Source: Stutzerimonas azotifigens
Lineage (GTDB): Bacteria; Pseudomonadota; Gammaproteobacteria; Pseudomonadales; Pseudomonadaceae
Direction of reading: 5' to 3'
Length of the DNA stretch: 64,000 bases
NCBI RefSeq assembly: GCF_013522725.1
Contig: NZ_JAAMRF010000010.1
Coordinates: 124,001-188,000 of the forward strand
Positions 48,666 through 57,720 of the stretch are shown here, one piece after another (within the stretch, counting starts at the first letter, position 1; the number at the start of each line of letters is the position of its first letter). The notes under the pieces are model-generated. The model was given only the letters and a program-made list of their open reading frames with translations. It did not search any database and was not told where the DNA came from. The position numbers were made by a program, and so were the translations under genes.

Positions 48666-49301
48666 ATGACCATCCACGAAAGCAACCTGCATCCCGAAAC
48701 CGCCGTCTTCCGCCACGAGATTCCGGCCGGCGAGCCCTATCTGTTCGAGGTCAAGGCCGGCCAGACCCTGCGTCTGCTCGACCAGGAAGGCAACCAGGCG
48801 ATCGACACCCTGTTCTTCGCCGCGAAGAACCCGCGCGAGCGCTTCGATCCGCAGCGCACCCTGCGCAAGCAGAACAAGGTCTACCTCACCACCGGCACGG
48901 TGCTCTACTCCAACCTCGGCAACCCGCTGCTGACCATCGTCGCCGACACCTGTGGCCGCCACGACACGCTCGGTGGCGCCTGCGCGCAGGAAAGCAACGT
49001 GGTCCGCTATGCGCTGGACAAGCGCTATATGCACAGCTGCCGCGACAACTTCCTGCGCGCCAGCCTGCACGACGGCCGCCTGACCAAGCGCGACATCGGC
49101 GCCAACATCAACTTCTTCATGAACGTACCGGTCACCCCCGAGGGCGGCCTGACCTTCGAGGACGGCATCTCCGCCCCCGGCAAGTACGTGGAAATGAAGG
49201 CCGAGCAGGACGTGATCGTGCTCATCTCCAACTGCCCGCAGCTGAACAACCCGTGCAACGGCTGGAATCCGACGCCGGCGCAGGTGTTGGTGTGGGATTG
49301 A
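48666..49301 (+). CDS. DUF1989 protein, partner subunit (carboxyguanidine deiminase type)
   Basis: 211 residues, starting 14 bases after the first DUF1989 gene. Contains [20 protein letters not shown] (about residues 96-115), with extra Cys residues, and an [14 protein letters not shown] motif. Probably forms a heteromer with the preceding product to deiminate carboxyguanidine. Its stop is followed at once by a REPIN repeat, so the downstream carboxylase is separated by 174 bases. Confidence 0.9.
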   Translation: MTIHESNLHPETAVFRHEIPAGEPYLFEVKAGQTLRLLDQEGNQAIDTLFFAAKNPRERFDPQRTLRKQNKVYLTTGTVLYSNLGNPLLTIVADTCGRHDTLGGACAQESNVVRYALDKRYMHSCRDNFLRASLHDGRLTKRDIGANINFFMNVPVTPEGGLTFEDGISAPGKYVEMKAEQDVIVLISNCPQLNNPCNGWNPTPAQVLVWD

Positions 49302-49305
49302 AGCC

Positions 49306-49393
49306 CATCGGTGGATGACGCAAGCGGTCACCCATCCTACACCGAGCCTCGGCGATCGTAGGGTGGAAAACGGCGCAGCCTTTTCCACCGATG
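49306..49393. repeat. REPIN-like element: two facing hairpins
   Basis: CATCGGTGGATGA...CCCATCCTAC faces GTAGGGTGGAAAA...TTTTCCACCGATG. Each half forms its own hairpin and the two halves are inverted copies. The right half (49362-49389) is found again, inverted, at 53209-53236. This is the structure of REP doublets in Pseudomonas. Confidence 0.75.
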
Positions 49394-49475
49394 AACCCAC
49401 CGAGCCACCCCGGACGACCGGGGATGAACGAATAAAGGCGGGACGGCCCGCCAAGCCCCCTGAGGCTCATGGAAC

Positions 49476-52400
49476 ATGTTCGACAAACTTCTGATCGCCA
49501 ACCGCGGGGCCATCGCCTGCCGCATCCTGCGTACCCTGAAGGCACTCGACTGCCAGGGCGTGGCCGTCTACTCCGAGGCCGACGCCGCCAGCCTGCATAT
49601 CCAGCAGGCCGACGAGGCGCACAGCCTCGGCGACGGCCCGGCCGCCGGCACCTACCTGGTGGTGGACAAGATTCTCGGCATCGCCAGGGCCACCGGCGCC
49701 AAGGCCATCCACCCGGGCTACGGGTTCCTCTCCGAGAACGCCGCCTTCGCCGAAGCCTGCGAGGCGGCGGGCATCGCCTTCGTTGGCCCGACCCCGGAGC
49801 AGCTAAGGGTATTCGGCTTGAAGCACACCGCCCGTGCGCTGGCCAAGCAGCACGGCGTGCCGATGCTCGAAGGCACCGAGCTGCTGGACAGCCTCGCCGA
49901 GGCGCTGGCCGCCGCCGAACAGGTCGGCTACCCGGTGATGCTCAAGAGCACCGCCGGCGGTGGCGGTATCGGCATGCGCGTCTGCCGCTCGGCCGCAGAA
50001 CTCTCGGACGCCTTCGAGGCGGTCAAGCGCCTGGGGCAGAACAATTTCAGCGACGCCGGCGTGTTCATCGAGAAGTACATCCAGCGCGCCCGCCACCTTG
50101 AAGTGCAGGTGTTCGGCGACGGCCGTGGCGAGGTGATCGCCCTTGGCGTGCGCGACTGCTCGGTACAGCGGCGCAACCAGAAGGTCCTGGAAGAAACCCC
50201 GGCGCCCAATCTGCCGGCGGGCATGGCCGAGGCACTGTGCACGGCGGCAGTCAAGCTGGCCAAGGCGGTCAACTACCGCAGCGCCGGCACCGTCGAGTTC
50301 GTCTACGACAGCGAGGCCGAGCGCTTCTACTTTCTTGAAGTGAACACCCGACTGCAGGTCGAGCATGGCGTCACCGAGCAGGTCTGGGGCGTGGACCTGG
50401 TGCGCTGGATGATCGAGCTGGCCGCCGGCGATCTGCCGCCGCTGGCCGAACTGGTCAGCAGTCTTGAACCCAAGGGCCATGCCATTCAGGCGCGCCTCTA
50501 TGCCGAGGACCCGGGCCGCGACTTTCAGCCGAGCCCGGGTCTGCTGACCGCTGTGGACTTCCCCGAGGCCGACGGGAATCTGCTGCGCATCGACACCTGG
50601 GTCGAGGCCGGCTGCGAGATCCCGCCCTACTTCGACCCGATGACCGCCAAGCTCATCACCTGGGCACCGACCCGTGACAAAGCCAGCGCCGCGCTCGACC
50701 AGGCGCTGGCAGGCAGCCTGCTCTACGGCGTCGAGACCAACCGCGACTACCTGCGCCAGATCCTTGCCTACGCGCCCTTCGCCGAGGGCAATCCCTGGAC
50801 CCGCTGCCTCGAGGGTCTGAGCTACCGCGCCAGCACCTTCGAAGTGCTCTCCGCCGGCACCCAGACTACCGTGCAGGACTATCCCGGCCGGCTCGGCTAC
50901 TGGGCGGTGGGCGTGCCGCCATCGGGGCCGATGGACAGCCGCGCGCTGCGCCTGGGCAATGCCCTGCTGGGCAACGCGCCCGATGCCGCGGGCCTTGAAA
51001 TCACCATGAGCGGGCCGTTGCTGCGCTTCAACACCGATGCGGTGGTCGCCGTGACCGGCGCGGTCATCCCGCTGAAGCTGGACAACGTCGACCAGCCGAT
51101 GTGCACGGCGATCCGGGTCGAGGCCGGCAGCACCCTGGCGCTGGGCACCATTGCCGGCGCCGGTGCGCGCACGTACCTCGCCGTGCGCGGCGGCCTTCAG
51201 GTGCCGGACTACCTTGGCAGCAAGAGCACCTTTACCCTCGGTCAATTCGGTGGCCATGCCGGCCGCGCACTGCGTGCTGGCGACGTGCTTCACGTCCTGC
51301 CCCTGACCGACGCCAGCGCGGGCGCCAGCCTGCCCGCAGAACTCTGTTCGGCGCTCCCGGCGGTACGCGAGATGCGGGTGATCTACGGCCCGCACGGTGC
51401 GCCGGAATACTTCACCGAAGGCTATATCGAGACCTTCTTCGCCACCGCCTGGGAAGTGCACTTCAACTCCAGCCGCACCGGCGTGCGCTTGATCGGCCCG
51501 AAACCCGAGTGGGTGCGCGAGAGCGGCGGCGAGGCCGGCCTGCATCCGTCGAACATCCACGACAACCCCTACGCCATTGGCGCGGTGGACTTCACCGGCG
51601 ACATGCCGGTGATTCTCGGCCCGGATGGCCCGAGCCTGGGCGGCTTCGTCTGCCCGGTGACCATTATCGAAGCGGACCTCTGGCAGCTCGGCCAGCTCAA
51701 GGCCGGTGACAAGGTGCGTTTCGTGCCAGTGGACGTGACGACCGCGCGGGCGCTGGCCAAAGCACTGAATGAGGAATGCGCGACGCTCCGTGGGAGTAAT
51801 GCCTGTGAGAGCGGTCTTGACCGCGAATCCGGTGCATCCCCCTTCGCGGTAGAGACCGCTGCCACGAAGAGCAGAGCCCTCACCTCCCCGATCGTTCTCG
51901 ACATCGGCCAGGCCGACACCCGACTGGTGGCGCGGCTGTCCGGCGACACGCATCTCTTGCTGGAAATCGGCCAGCCGGAGCTGGACCTTGTGCTGCGCTT
52001 TCGCGCCCATGCCTTGATGCAAGCCTTGGAAGCAAAGCACCTTGATGGCGTAATTGACCTGACCCCCGGCATCCGCTCGCTGCAGGTGCACTACCAGCCG
52101 GAAACCCTGCCGCTGCAAACGCTGCTCGACACCGTCGCTGGCCTGTGGGACGCGGTGTGCTCGGCGCAAGATCTCAAGGTCCCCTCGCGCGTCGTCCACT
52201 TGCCGCTGTCCTGGGACGATCCGGCTTGCACGCTGGCCATCGAGAAGTACATGACCACCGTGCGCAAGGATGCGCCCTGGTGTCCAAGCAACCTGGAGTT
52301 CATCCGCCGCATCAACGACCTGCCCAACCTCGACGAGGTCTACCGCACCGTGTTCGAGGCCAGCTACCTGGTGATGGGCCTGGGCGACGTCTACCTCGGC

Positions 52401-53132
52401 GCGCCGGTGGCCACCCCGCTGGACCCGCGTCATCGGCTGGTCACCACCAAGTACAACCCGGCGCGCACCTGGACCGCGGAAAACTCGGTGGGCATCGGCG
52501 GCGCTTACATGTGCGTTTACGGCATGGAAGGCCCGGGCGGCTACCAGTTCGTCGGCCGCACGTTGCAGATGTGGAACCGCTACCGCGAGGTCGAGGCCTT
52601 TGGCGGCCAGCCGTGGCTGTTGCGCTTCTTTGACCAGATCCGGTTCTACCCGGTCTCGGCAGACGAACTGCTGAAGATCCGTCGCGACTTTCCACTAGGC
52701 CGCTACCCGCTGCGCATCGAGGAAACCGAGCTGCGACTGTCGGACTACCAGGCGTTCCTCGACCGCGAGGCAGAAGGCATAGCCGCCTTCCGCCAGCAGC
52801 AACGCGCGGCGTTCGATGCCGAGCGCCAGCGCTGGATCGAGTCCGGCCAGGCGCATTTCGAGAGCGAAGAAGTAGCCGTCGAACTCGACGAAGACGCCCC
52901 GCTGGGCGCTGGTGAACACGGCATCGAGAGCCACATTGCCGGCAACCTCTGGCAGGTGCAGGTGGAGCCGGGCGCGACGGTCGCGGCCGGCGACGTATTG
53001 GTCATCCTCGAGAGCATGAAGATGGAAATCCCTATCACCGCTCCGGTCGGCGGCGTGGTGAAGGACGTCCGCGTGCAACCCGGCTCCCCCGTGCGCGCCG
53101 GCCAGCGTGTGGTGGTGATCGAGCAAGCGTAG
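49476..53132 (+). CDS. uca: biotin-dependent urea/guanidine carboxylase
   Basis: 1218 residues, fused enzyme. Order: biotin carboxylase domain (about 1-450, ATP-grasp loop KSTAGGGGIGMRV and FLEVNTRLQVEHGVTE), KipA-like allophanate-hydrolase-2-related carboxyltransferase half (about 460-760, DYPGRLGYWAVGVPPSGPMD), KipI-like half (about 800-1100, TTKYNPARTWTAENSVGIGG) and biotinyl domain with K1182 in ESMKMEIPI. Carboxylates guanidine (or urea) with ATP and bicarbonate. The riboswitch and the DUF1989 pair argue for guanidine as the main substrate. Residues about 770-802 are encoded by an in-frame REPIN element between the two carboxyltransferase halves, an odd insertion that seems tolerated. 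Confidence 0.93.
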   Translation: MFDKLLIANRGAIACRILRTLKALDCQGVAVYSEADAASLHIQQADEAHSLGDGPAAGTYLVVDKILGIARATGAKAIHPGYGFLSENAAFAEACEAAGIAFVGPTPEQLRVFGLKHTARALAKQHGVPMLEGTELLDSLAEALAAAEQVGYPVMLKSTAGGGGIGMRVCRSAAELSDAFEAVKRLGQNNFSDAGVFIEKYIQRARHLEVQVFGDGRGEVIALGVRDCSVQRRNQKVLEETPAPNLPAGMAEALCTAAVKLAKAVNYRSAGTVEFVYDSEAERFYFLEVNTRLQVEHGVTEQVWGVDLVRWMIELAAGDLPPLAELVSSLEPKGHAIQARLYAEDPGRDFQPSPGLLTAVDFPEADGNLLRIDTWVEAGCEIPPYFDPMTAKLITWAPTRDKASAALDQALAGSLLYGVETNRDYLRQILAYAPFAEGNPWTRCLEGLSYRASTFEVLSAGTQTTVQDYPGRLGYWAVGVPPSGPMDSRALRLGNALLGNAPDAAGLEITMSGPLLRFNTDAVVAVTGAVIPLKLDNVDQPMCTAIRVEAGSTLALGTIAGAGARTYLAVRGGLQVPDYLGSKSTFTLGQFGGHAGRALRAGDVLHVLPLTDASAGASLPAELCSALPAVREMRVIYGPHGAPEYFTEGYIETFFATAWEVHFNSSRTGVRLIGPKPEWVRESGGEAGLHPSNIHDNPYAIGAVDFTGDMPVILGPDGPSLGGFVCPVTIIEADLWQLGQLKAGDKVRFVPVDVTTARALAKALNEECATLRGSNACESGLDRESGASPFAVETAATKSRALTSPIVLDIGQADTRLVARLSGDTHLLLEIGQPELDLVLRFRAHALMQALEAKHLDGVIDLTPGIRSLQVHYQPETLPLQTLLDTVAGLWDAVCSAQDLKVPSRVVHLPLSWDDPACTLAIEKYMTTVRKDAPWCPSNLEFIRRINDLPNLDEVYRTVFEASYLVMGLGDVYLGAPVATPLDPRHRLVTTKYNPARTWTAENSVGIGGAYMCVYGMEGPGGYQFVGRTLQMWNRYREVEAFGGQPWLLRFFDQIRFYPVSADELLKIRRDFPLGRYPLRIEETELRLSDYQAFLDREAEGIAAFRQQQRAAFDAERQRWIESGQAHFESEEVAVELDEDAPLGAGEHGIESHIAGNLWQVQVEPGATVAAGDVLVILESMKMEIPITAPVGGVVKDVRVQPGSPVRAGQRVVVIEQA
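51805..51865. repeat. REPIN inside the carboxylase gene
   Basis: Left arm at 51805-51827 (GTGAGAGCGGTCTTGACC then GCGAA) and right arm at 51843-51865 are inverted copies that agree at 19 of 23 positions. Each contains the Pseudomonas REP core AGCGGTCT-NN-ACCGCGAA. The 15-base spacer is CCGGTGCATCCCCC-like. It is read through in frame by the surrounding gene. Confidence 0.85.
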
Positions 53133-53208
53133 CCGGACCAAGCCCTACACCTGGGAGGACCACGCTCCACCGACCCACCAACCGGCCCCGAGCCGGCCCG
53201 AAATCAAT

Positions 53209-53236
53209 GGCGGAAAAGGCTGCGCCGTTTTCCACC
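53209..53236. repeat. second copy of the GGTGGAAAA hairpin repeat
   Basis: The reverse complement of the 28-base hairpin at 49362-49389, with one mismatch (GGCGGAAAA for GGTGGAAAA on the plus strand). It forms a 9-bp stem around CGGCGCAGCC-type loop and lies 18 bases before the atzF ATG. Single REP-like element. Confidence 0.7.
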
Positions 53237-53253
53237 CCCCGAAGGACACGAGC

Positions 53254-55056
53254 ATGAACGACACATTCGACCTGCGTCTCAACACCTTGCGCGCGGCCTA
53301 TGCCTCCGGTGAAACCACCCCGCGCCGGCTGATCGCCCAGCTGAGCGAAAAGGCCGCTGCGCTCAACCCTGAGTTCAAGCTATTCATCCATCTGATGACA
53401 GCGGACGAACTGGAACCCTATCTCGCCGCACTCGACGGCAAGTCCCCCGCCGAGCTGCCGCTGTTCGGCGTCCCGTTCGCCATCAAGGACAACATCGACC
53501 TGGCCGGCATTCCCACCACCGCCGCCTGCCCGGCCTTTGCCTACACGCCAGGCACCAGCGCCACCATCGTCGATCAGTTGATCGCCCTCGGCGCTGTTCC
53601 GCTGGGCAAGTGCAACCTCGACCAGTTCGCCACCGGCCTCAACGGCACCCGCTCGCCTTATGGCGAATGCCGCAACAGCGTACTCCCGGACTACCCCTCC
53701 GGCGGCTCCAGCGCCGGCTCGTCCCTGGCCGTGGCACTGGGCGTGGCGAGTTTCGCGCTGGGCACCGACACAGCCGGCTCGGGTCGCGTGCCCGCGGCGC
53801 TAAACAACCTGGTGGGGCTCAAGGCGAGCCGTGGCCTGATCTCCACCGCTGGTGTGGTGCCGGCCTGCCGCACGCTCGATTGCGTCACCTACTTCACCGC
53901 CACTGCGGCCGAAGCCAGCCAACTGCTGGCGCTGACCGCCCGGCTCGACCCACGGGACGCGTACAGCCGCGCCAACCCGTCGTGGAACGACGGCTCGGCC
54001 TTCGGCAAGGTGGCTCGCTTTCGCTTCGGCGTACCGACGAACCTGGAATTTCTCGGCTGCTCGGAAAGCCCCACGCTGTTCGCGGCCACCGTTGAGCATC
54101 TGCAAGCGATGGGCGGCGAGCCGGTGGGGATCGATTTCGGACCGTTCCTCGAAGCCGCGCGTCTGCTTTATGAAGGCCCCTGGGTTGCCGAGCGCTACAG
54201 CGTTGCTGGCGAGCTGATCGAGCAGCAGCCCGACGCCGTGCTGCCGGTGATCCGCGCCGTGCTGGAGAAAGCGCCCGGCACAACCGCTGTGCAGCTGTTC
54301 CGCGCCCAGTACCGCCTGCAGGAACTCAAGGCAATCTGCGACCAGATCATGGACGAGGTCGATTGCGTGCTGACCCCAGCCTATCCACGCCCGGTCACCC
54401 TGGACGAGCTGCACGCCGAACCGGTCAAGCGCAACTCGGACTTGGGCTACTACACCAACTTCATGAACATGCTGGACTACGCCGCAGTGGCTGTGCCGGC
54501 CGGCACGATGCGCAGCGGGCTGCCTTGGGGCGTGACGCTATTCGGCCGAGTGTTCACCGACCAGTACCTGCTAAGCCTGGCCGATGCCCTGCAGCGCGAG
54601 ACCACGCTGCCGCTGATTGGCATCAACGCCATCGATACCCCTGCCCCGGCCACATCGGCACGCAACGACCGCGCACGGGTAGTGGTCTGCGGCGCGCACC
54701 TGGACGGCCTGCCGCTGAACTGGCAGCTCAGGCAGCGCGGCGGGCGCCTGCTCGAAGCCACCCAGAGTTCGCCGGACTACAAGCTCTACGCACTGGCTGG
54801 CGGCCCGCCGTTCCGCCCGGGCATGGTCCGCGTTACCGAGGGCGGTGCGGTAATAGAGGTGGAAGTCTGGGAAATCCCCAGCAGCGAGCTGGGCTCCTTC
54901 CTCAGCGGCATCCCGGCGCCCCTCGGCCTGGGCAAGGTGCAACTGGCCGACGGGCGCTGGGAAACCGGATTCATCTGCGAGCCGTACGGGCTCGACGGCG
55001 CGCAGGACATCACCGGGTTCGGCGGCTGGCGCGCCTATATCAAGAGCCGGGGCTGA
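53254..55056 (+). CDS. atzF: allophanate hydrolase
   Basis: 600 residues, normal length. The amidase-signature domain (about 1-440) has the triad K78 (FAIKDNIDL), S152 (YPSGGSSAGSS) and S176 (GTDTAGSGRVP). The C-terminal domain (about 465-600: RVVVCGAHLDGLPLNWQLRQ and GYRA-like end GFGGWRAYIKSRG) is the allophanate-hydrolase extension that finishes decarboxylation. It converts allophanate to two ammonia and two CO2, the last step of the operon pathway. AAGGA site before the ATG at 53254. Confidence 0.95.
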   Translation: MNDTFDLRLNTLRAAYASGETTPRRLIAQLSEKAAALNPEFKLFIHLMTADELEPYLAALDGKSPAELPLFGVPFAIKDNIDLAGIPTTAACPAFAYTPGTSATIVDQLIALGAVPLGKCNLDQFATGLNGTRSPYGECRNSVLPDYPSGGSSAGSSLAVALGVASFALGTDTAGSGRVPAALNNLVGLKASRGLISTAGVVPACRTLDCVTYFTATAAEASQLLALTARLDPRDAYSRANPSWNDGSAFGKVARFRFGVPTNLEFLGCSESPTLFAATVEHLQAMGGEPVGIDFGPFLEAARLLYEGPWVAERYSVAGELIEQQPDAVLPVIRAVLEKAPGTTAVQLFRAQYRLQELKAICDQIMDEVDCVLTPAYPRPVTLDELHAEPVKRNSDLGYYTNFMNMLDYAAVAVPAGTMRSGLPWGVTLFGRVFTDQYLLSLADALQRETTLPLIGINAIDTPAPATSARNDRARVVVCGAHLDGLPLNWQLRQRGGRLLEATQSSPDYKLYALAGGPPFRPGMVRVTEGGAVIEVEVWEIPSSELGSFLSGIPAPLGLGKVQLADGRWETGFICEPYGLDGAQDITGFGGWRAYIKSRG

Positions 55057-55088
55057 GCCCACAGCCGCATCGACGGCAGGCGCAACCG

Positions 55089-55991
55089 TCACGGTCGACA
55101 GGCGGCGCGTGCGGGTCGTTCGATCTCGGCTGTCGCTGACGTCAGACACTGGCGAAACAGCTGGTGAAGGGGCAGCTGCCGGTTGGCATGGCGGCTGACC
55201 AGCATCAGCTCGCGATGGAAGGTGGCGCTGCCCAGGGACAGGATGCGCACCGTCGGCGGACGTTCGAGCCAGAGGCCGGCGCAGGGCACCAGGGCGACGC
55301 CCAGGCCGCTTTCGACCATCTTCACGATGGCGTCGAGCTCGTCCAACTCCAGCCCCGGCCGCACGTCCAGGTGATGCTTGCGCAGGAAGCGGCTGACCTG
55401 GCGACCGCCGAAGGAGTTGCGGTCGTAGCGCACGAACGGCTGCTCGACCAGCAACGCGAACGGGTCGTCGCCCGGCAGGTCGATTGGCGTGATGAGCACG
55501 AACGGCTCCCGCTGGATCAGCTCGGCGTGCAGCTCCTTGGGTAGCGCGAAGGGTGGCCGGATCATGATCGCCAGATCGATGTCGCCGGAGTCGACCAGCG
55601 ACAGCAGGTTCAGCGACACGCCGGGCACCAGCTTGGGCTCGACGCCGGGCGCCTCCTCCAGCAAGCGCAGCAGCACGGGCGGCAACAGGCCGGTCTGCAC
55701 GGTGCTGATCGCGCCGATGCGCAGCGCGCCGCGGTACTCGTCCAACGTCTCGGGACGGCCCATCAGCGCAAAGGTTTCGATGATCTGCTCGGCCAGGGGC
55801 AAGGCGCGCCGCCCCGCGGCGTTGAGATGGGCAGAGCGACCGGTTCGATCGAACAGACGAAGGCCCAGCGCGCTTTCGAGGTTCTTGATCTGGGCGCTGA
55901 CCGCCGATTGGGTGAGGCCTATCTTCTGGCCTGCGGCGGCGAAACTGCCGCACCGCGCGATCGCCAGCAACGTCTTGAGTTCACGAACCAT
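55089..55991 (-). CDS. LysR-family regulator
   Basis: 300 residues from the ATG at 55991 with a GGAG site; a GTG at 55997 is the alternative. The winged HTH covers about residues 1-60 (ARCGSFAAAGQKIGLTQSAVSAQIKNLE region), followed by the effector domain (LRIGAISTVQTGLLPPVLLRL). Its end converges with atzF and its start diverges from the VOC gene, so either the guanidine operon or the VOC gene may be a target. No binding site identified. Confidence 0.9.
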   Translation of the reverse strand: MVRELKTLLAIARCGSFAAAGQKIGLTQSAVSAQIKNLESALGLRLFDRTGRSAHLNAAGRRALPLAEQIIETFALMGRPETLDEYRGALRIGAISTVQTGLLPPVLLRLLEEAPGVEPKLVPGVSLNLLSLVDSGDIDLAIMIRPPFALPKELHAELIQREPFVLITPIDLPGDDPFALLVEQPFVRYDRNSFGGRQVSRFLRKHHLDVRPGLELDELDAIVKMVESGLGVALVPCAGLWLERPPTVRILSLGSATFHRELMLVSRHANRQLPLHQLFRQCLTSATAEIERPARAACRP

Positions 55992-56103
55992 GGTCACTCC
56001 GATCGATCGATTTCTTTAAGGCTCGCGGCAAAAGATATCCGCTGTTGGCGAGCCCCTCAAATCGGCAAGATGGCTCACAACCTACGATCAGCAGGAATCC
56101 TCG

Positions 56104-56529
56104 ATGAGCCTCTCTCCTTTCCACCTCGCGATCCCCGTCTACGATCTCCCCGCTGCGCGGCACTTCTATGGCGAGGTGTTCGGCCTGGCCGAGGGCCGCT
56201 CCTCGGATCACTGGGTCGATTTCGATTTCTATGGCCACCAGCTGGTGATTCACGAGCATCCACGCACCGAGTCCCAGGAAGCGGCCCATACCAATGCTGT
56301 CGATGGTCACGACGTACCGGTGCCGCACTTCGGCATCGTCCTCAGCTGGCCGGAATGGGAAGCCCTGGCCGAGCGCCTGCGCGCCCGCGGTACGCAGTTC
56401 GTCATCGAGCCCTACGTGCGGTTCAAGGGCCAGGTCGGCGAGCAGGCCACCATGTTTCTCTTCGATCCTTGCGGCAACGCCCTGGAGTTCAAGGCGTTCA
56501 AGGACATGAGCCAGCTGTTCGCCAAGTGA
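56104..56529 (+). CDS. VOC-family (glyoxalase/dioxygenase-like) protein
   Basis: 141 residues, two beta-alpha-beta-beta-beta modules. First module starts [23 protein letters not shown] with the metal-ligand His at about residue 8. The second has [19 protein letters not shown], and the closing Glu ligand lies in [12 protein letters not shown]. Metal sites look complete, so an enzyme rather than a binding protein is likely. Substrate unknown. Divergent from a LysR gene. Confidence 0.88.
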   Translation: MSLSPFHLAIPVYDLPAARHFYGEVFGLAEGRSSDHWVDFDFYGHQLVIHEHPRTESQEAAHTNAVDGHDVPVPHFGIVLSWPEWEALAERLRARGTQFVIEPYVRFKGQVGEQATMFLFDPCGNALEFKAFKDMSQLFAK

Positions 56530-56592
56530 GGGTGCCGCCCGCTTCGTGATCCGGAAGGCGCGGTCCCCGGGGTGTCAGCCGCGCCACGGCCA

Positions 56593-56614
56593 GACGGGTA
56601 CCCCTGCACCCGTC
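56593..56614 (+). terminator. hairpin after the VOC gene
   Basis: GACGGGT (56593-56599) and ACCCGTC (56608-56614) form a perfect 7-bp stem with an eight-base loop, 64 bases after the stop. No T-tract nearby. Confidence 0.4.
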
Positions 56615-56697
56615 CGGCGAGCCGGAAGAGCGGGCGTCTTTGCGTCAGGTCACTGACTCACCCACAATGCCCGGTCCCGCCTTAGCGAGACGCTTCG

Positions 56698-57612
56698 ATG
56701 GATTCGCGCAAAGCCCTCGACGTTACAGCCGTTAGCCTGATGCTGCTCCTGTGCGTGACCTGGAGCATGCAGCAGATCGCCCTGAAAGCGACCGAGCCGG
56801 ACTTCTCACCCGTGCTGCAGATCGCCCTGCGCTCGGGTATCGGCGCCCTGCTGGTGGCACTGCTGATGCTGTGGCGGCGCGAGCGGCTGACAGTATCCGA
56901 CGGCATCTGGATCCCGGGCTGCCTGGCCGGCGCGCTGTTCGCGTTGGAGTTCCTGCTCGTCGGGGAGGCGGTGCAGCACACCTCGGCCGGACACGTGGTG
57001 GTGTTCGTCTATACCGCACCGGTCTTCGCCGCCCTGGGCCTGCACTGGAAGTTGCCGAACGAGCGCCTAGCGCCGCTGCAGTGGCTGGGTATCGGCCTGG
57101 CGTTCGCGGGCATTGCCGTGGCCTTCCTGCGCGGCGCCCGGACCGACACGGCGCTTGCCGGCATGCTCTGGGGCGACTTCCTCGCCCTGCTCGCCGGCGC
57201 TGCCTGGGGCGCGACCACCGTGCTGGTGCGCACTACCGCCCTCTCTTCCCTCCCGGCAACCCAAACGCTGCTGTACCAACTCCTGACGGGCTTCGTGCTG
57301 CTCTTGCCGGTGGCGCTGCTTGCCGGCTACACGCGATTCAACCCGACACCGCTGGTCTGGCTGAGCCTGGGCTTCCAGTCCATCGTCGTCTGCTTCGCGA
57401 GTTTCCTGATCTGGTTCGCGCTGCTGCGCCGTTACCTCGCCTCCCGGCTCGGCGTGCTGTCGTTCCTGACACCCTTGTTCGCCGTCGCACTCGGCGTCTG
57501 GCTGCTGTCGGAACCGATCGAGCCCGGCTTCATCGCCGGCGCCCTCCTGGCGCTGGGCGGTATCGTACTGGTCAGTGGCCATGGCTGGATTGCCGCCCTG
57601 CTCAAGCGCTGA
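56698..57612 (+). CDS. EamA/DMT-family transporter
   Basis: 304 residues with ten hydrophobic helices in two EamA repeats (first ending near residue 145, second starting AGMLWGDFLALLAGAAWGATTVLVR). Exporters of this family move amino acids, metabolites or drugs. ATG at 56698. Monocistronic. Confidence 0.9.
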   Translation: MDSRKALDVTAVSLMLLLCVTWSMQQIALKATEPDFSPVLQIALRSGIGALLVALLMLWRRERLTVSDGIWIPGCLAGALFALEFLLVGEAVQHTSAGHVVVFVYTAPVFAALGLHWKLPNERLAPLQWLGIGLAFAGIAVAFLRGARTDTALAGMLWGDFLALLAGAAWGATTVLVRTTALSSLPATQTLLYQLLTGFVLLLPVALLAGYTRFNPTPLVWLSLGFQSIVVCFASFLIWFALLRRYLASRLGVLSFLTPLFAVALGVWLLSEPIEPGFIAGALLALGGIVLVSGHGWIAALLKR

Positions 57613-57720
57613 CCCAAACCATTGCGTCCGAGATAGACGCCGTCCTGCCGATTAGGGGCGGCCGAGCCCGTCGGGTTAGCATTAGCGTTTGCATTGACTA
57701 TCGACGCAGGTGCTTGGCGA

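Noticed and set aside
49803-52433. An 876-residue minus-strand open frame opposite the carboxylase
   Set aside because: Composition is the typical antisense of a GC-rich gene (His/Gly/Ala/Gln/Arg), with no motifs, no ribosome site and a full match of the other strand to a well-known enzyme.
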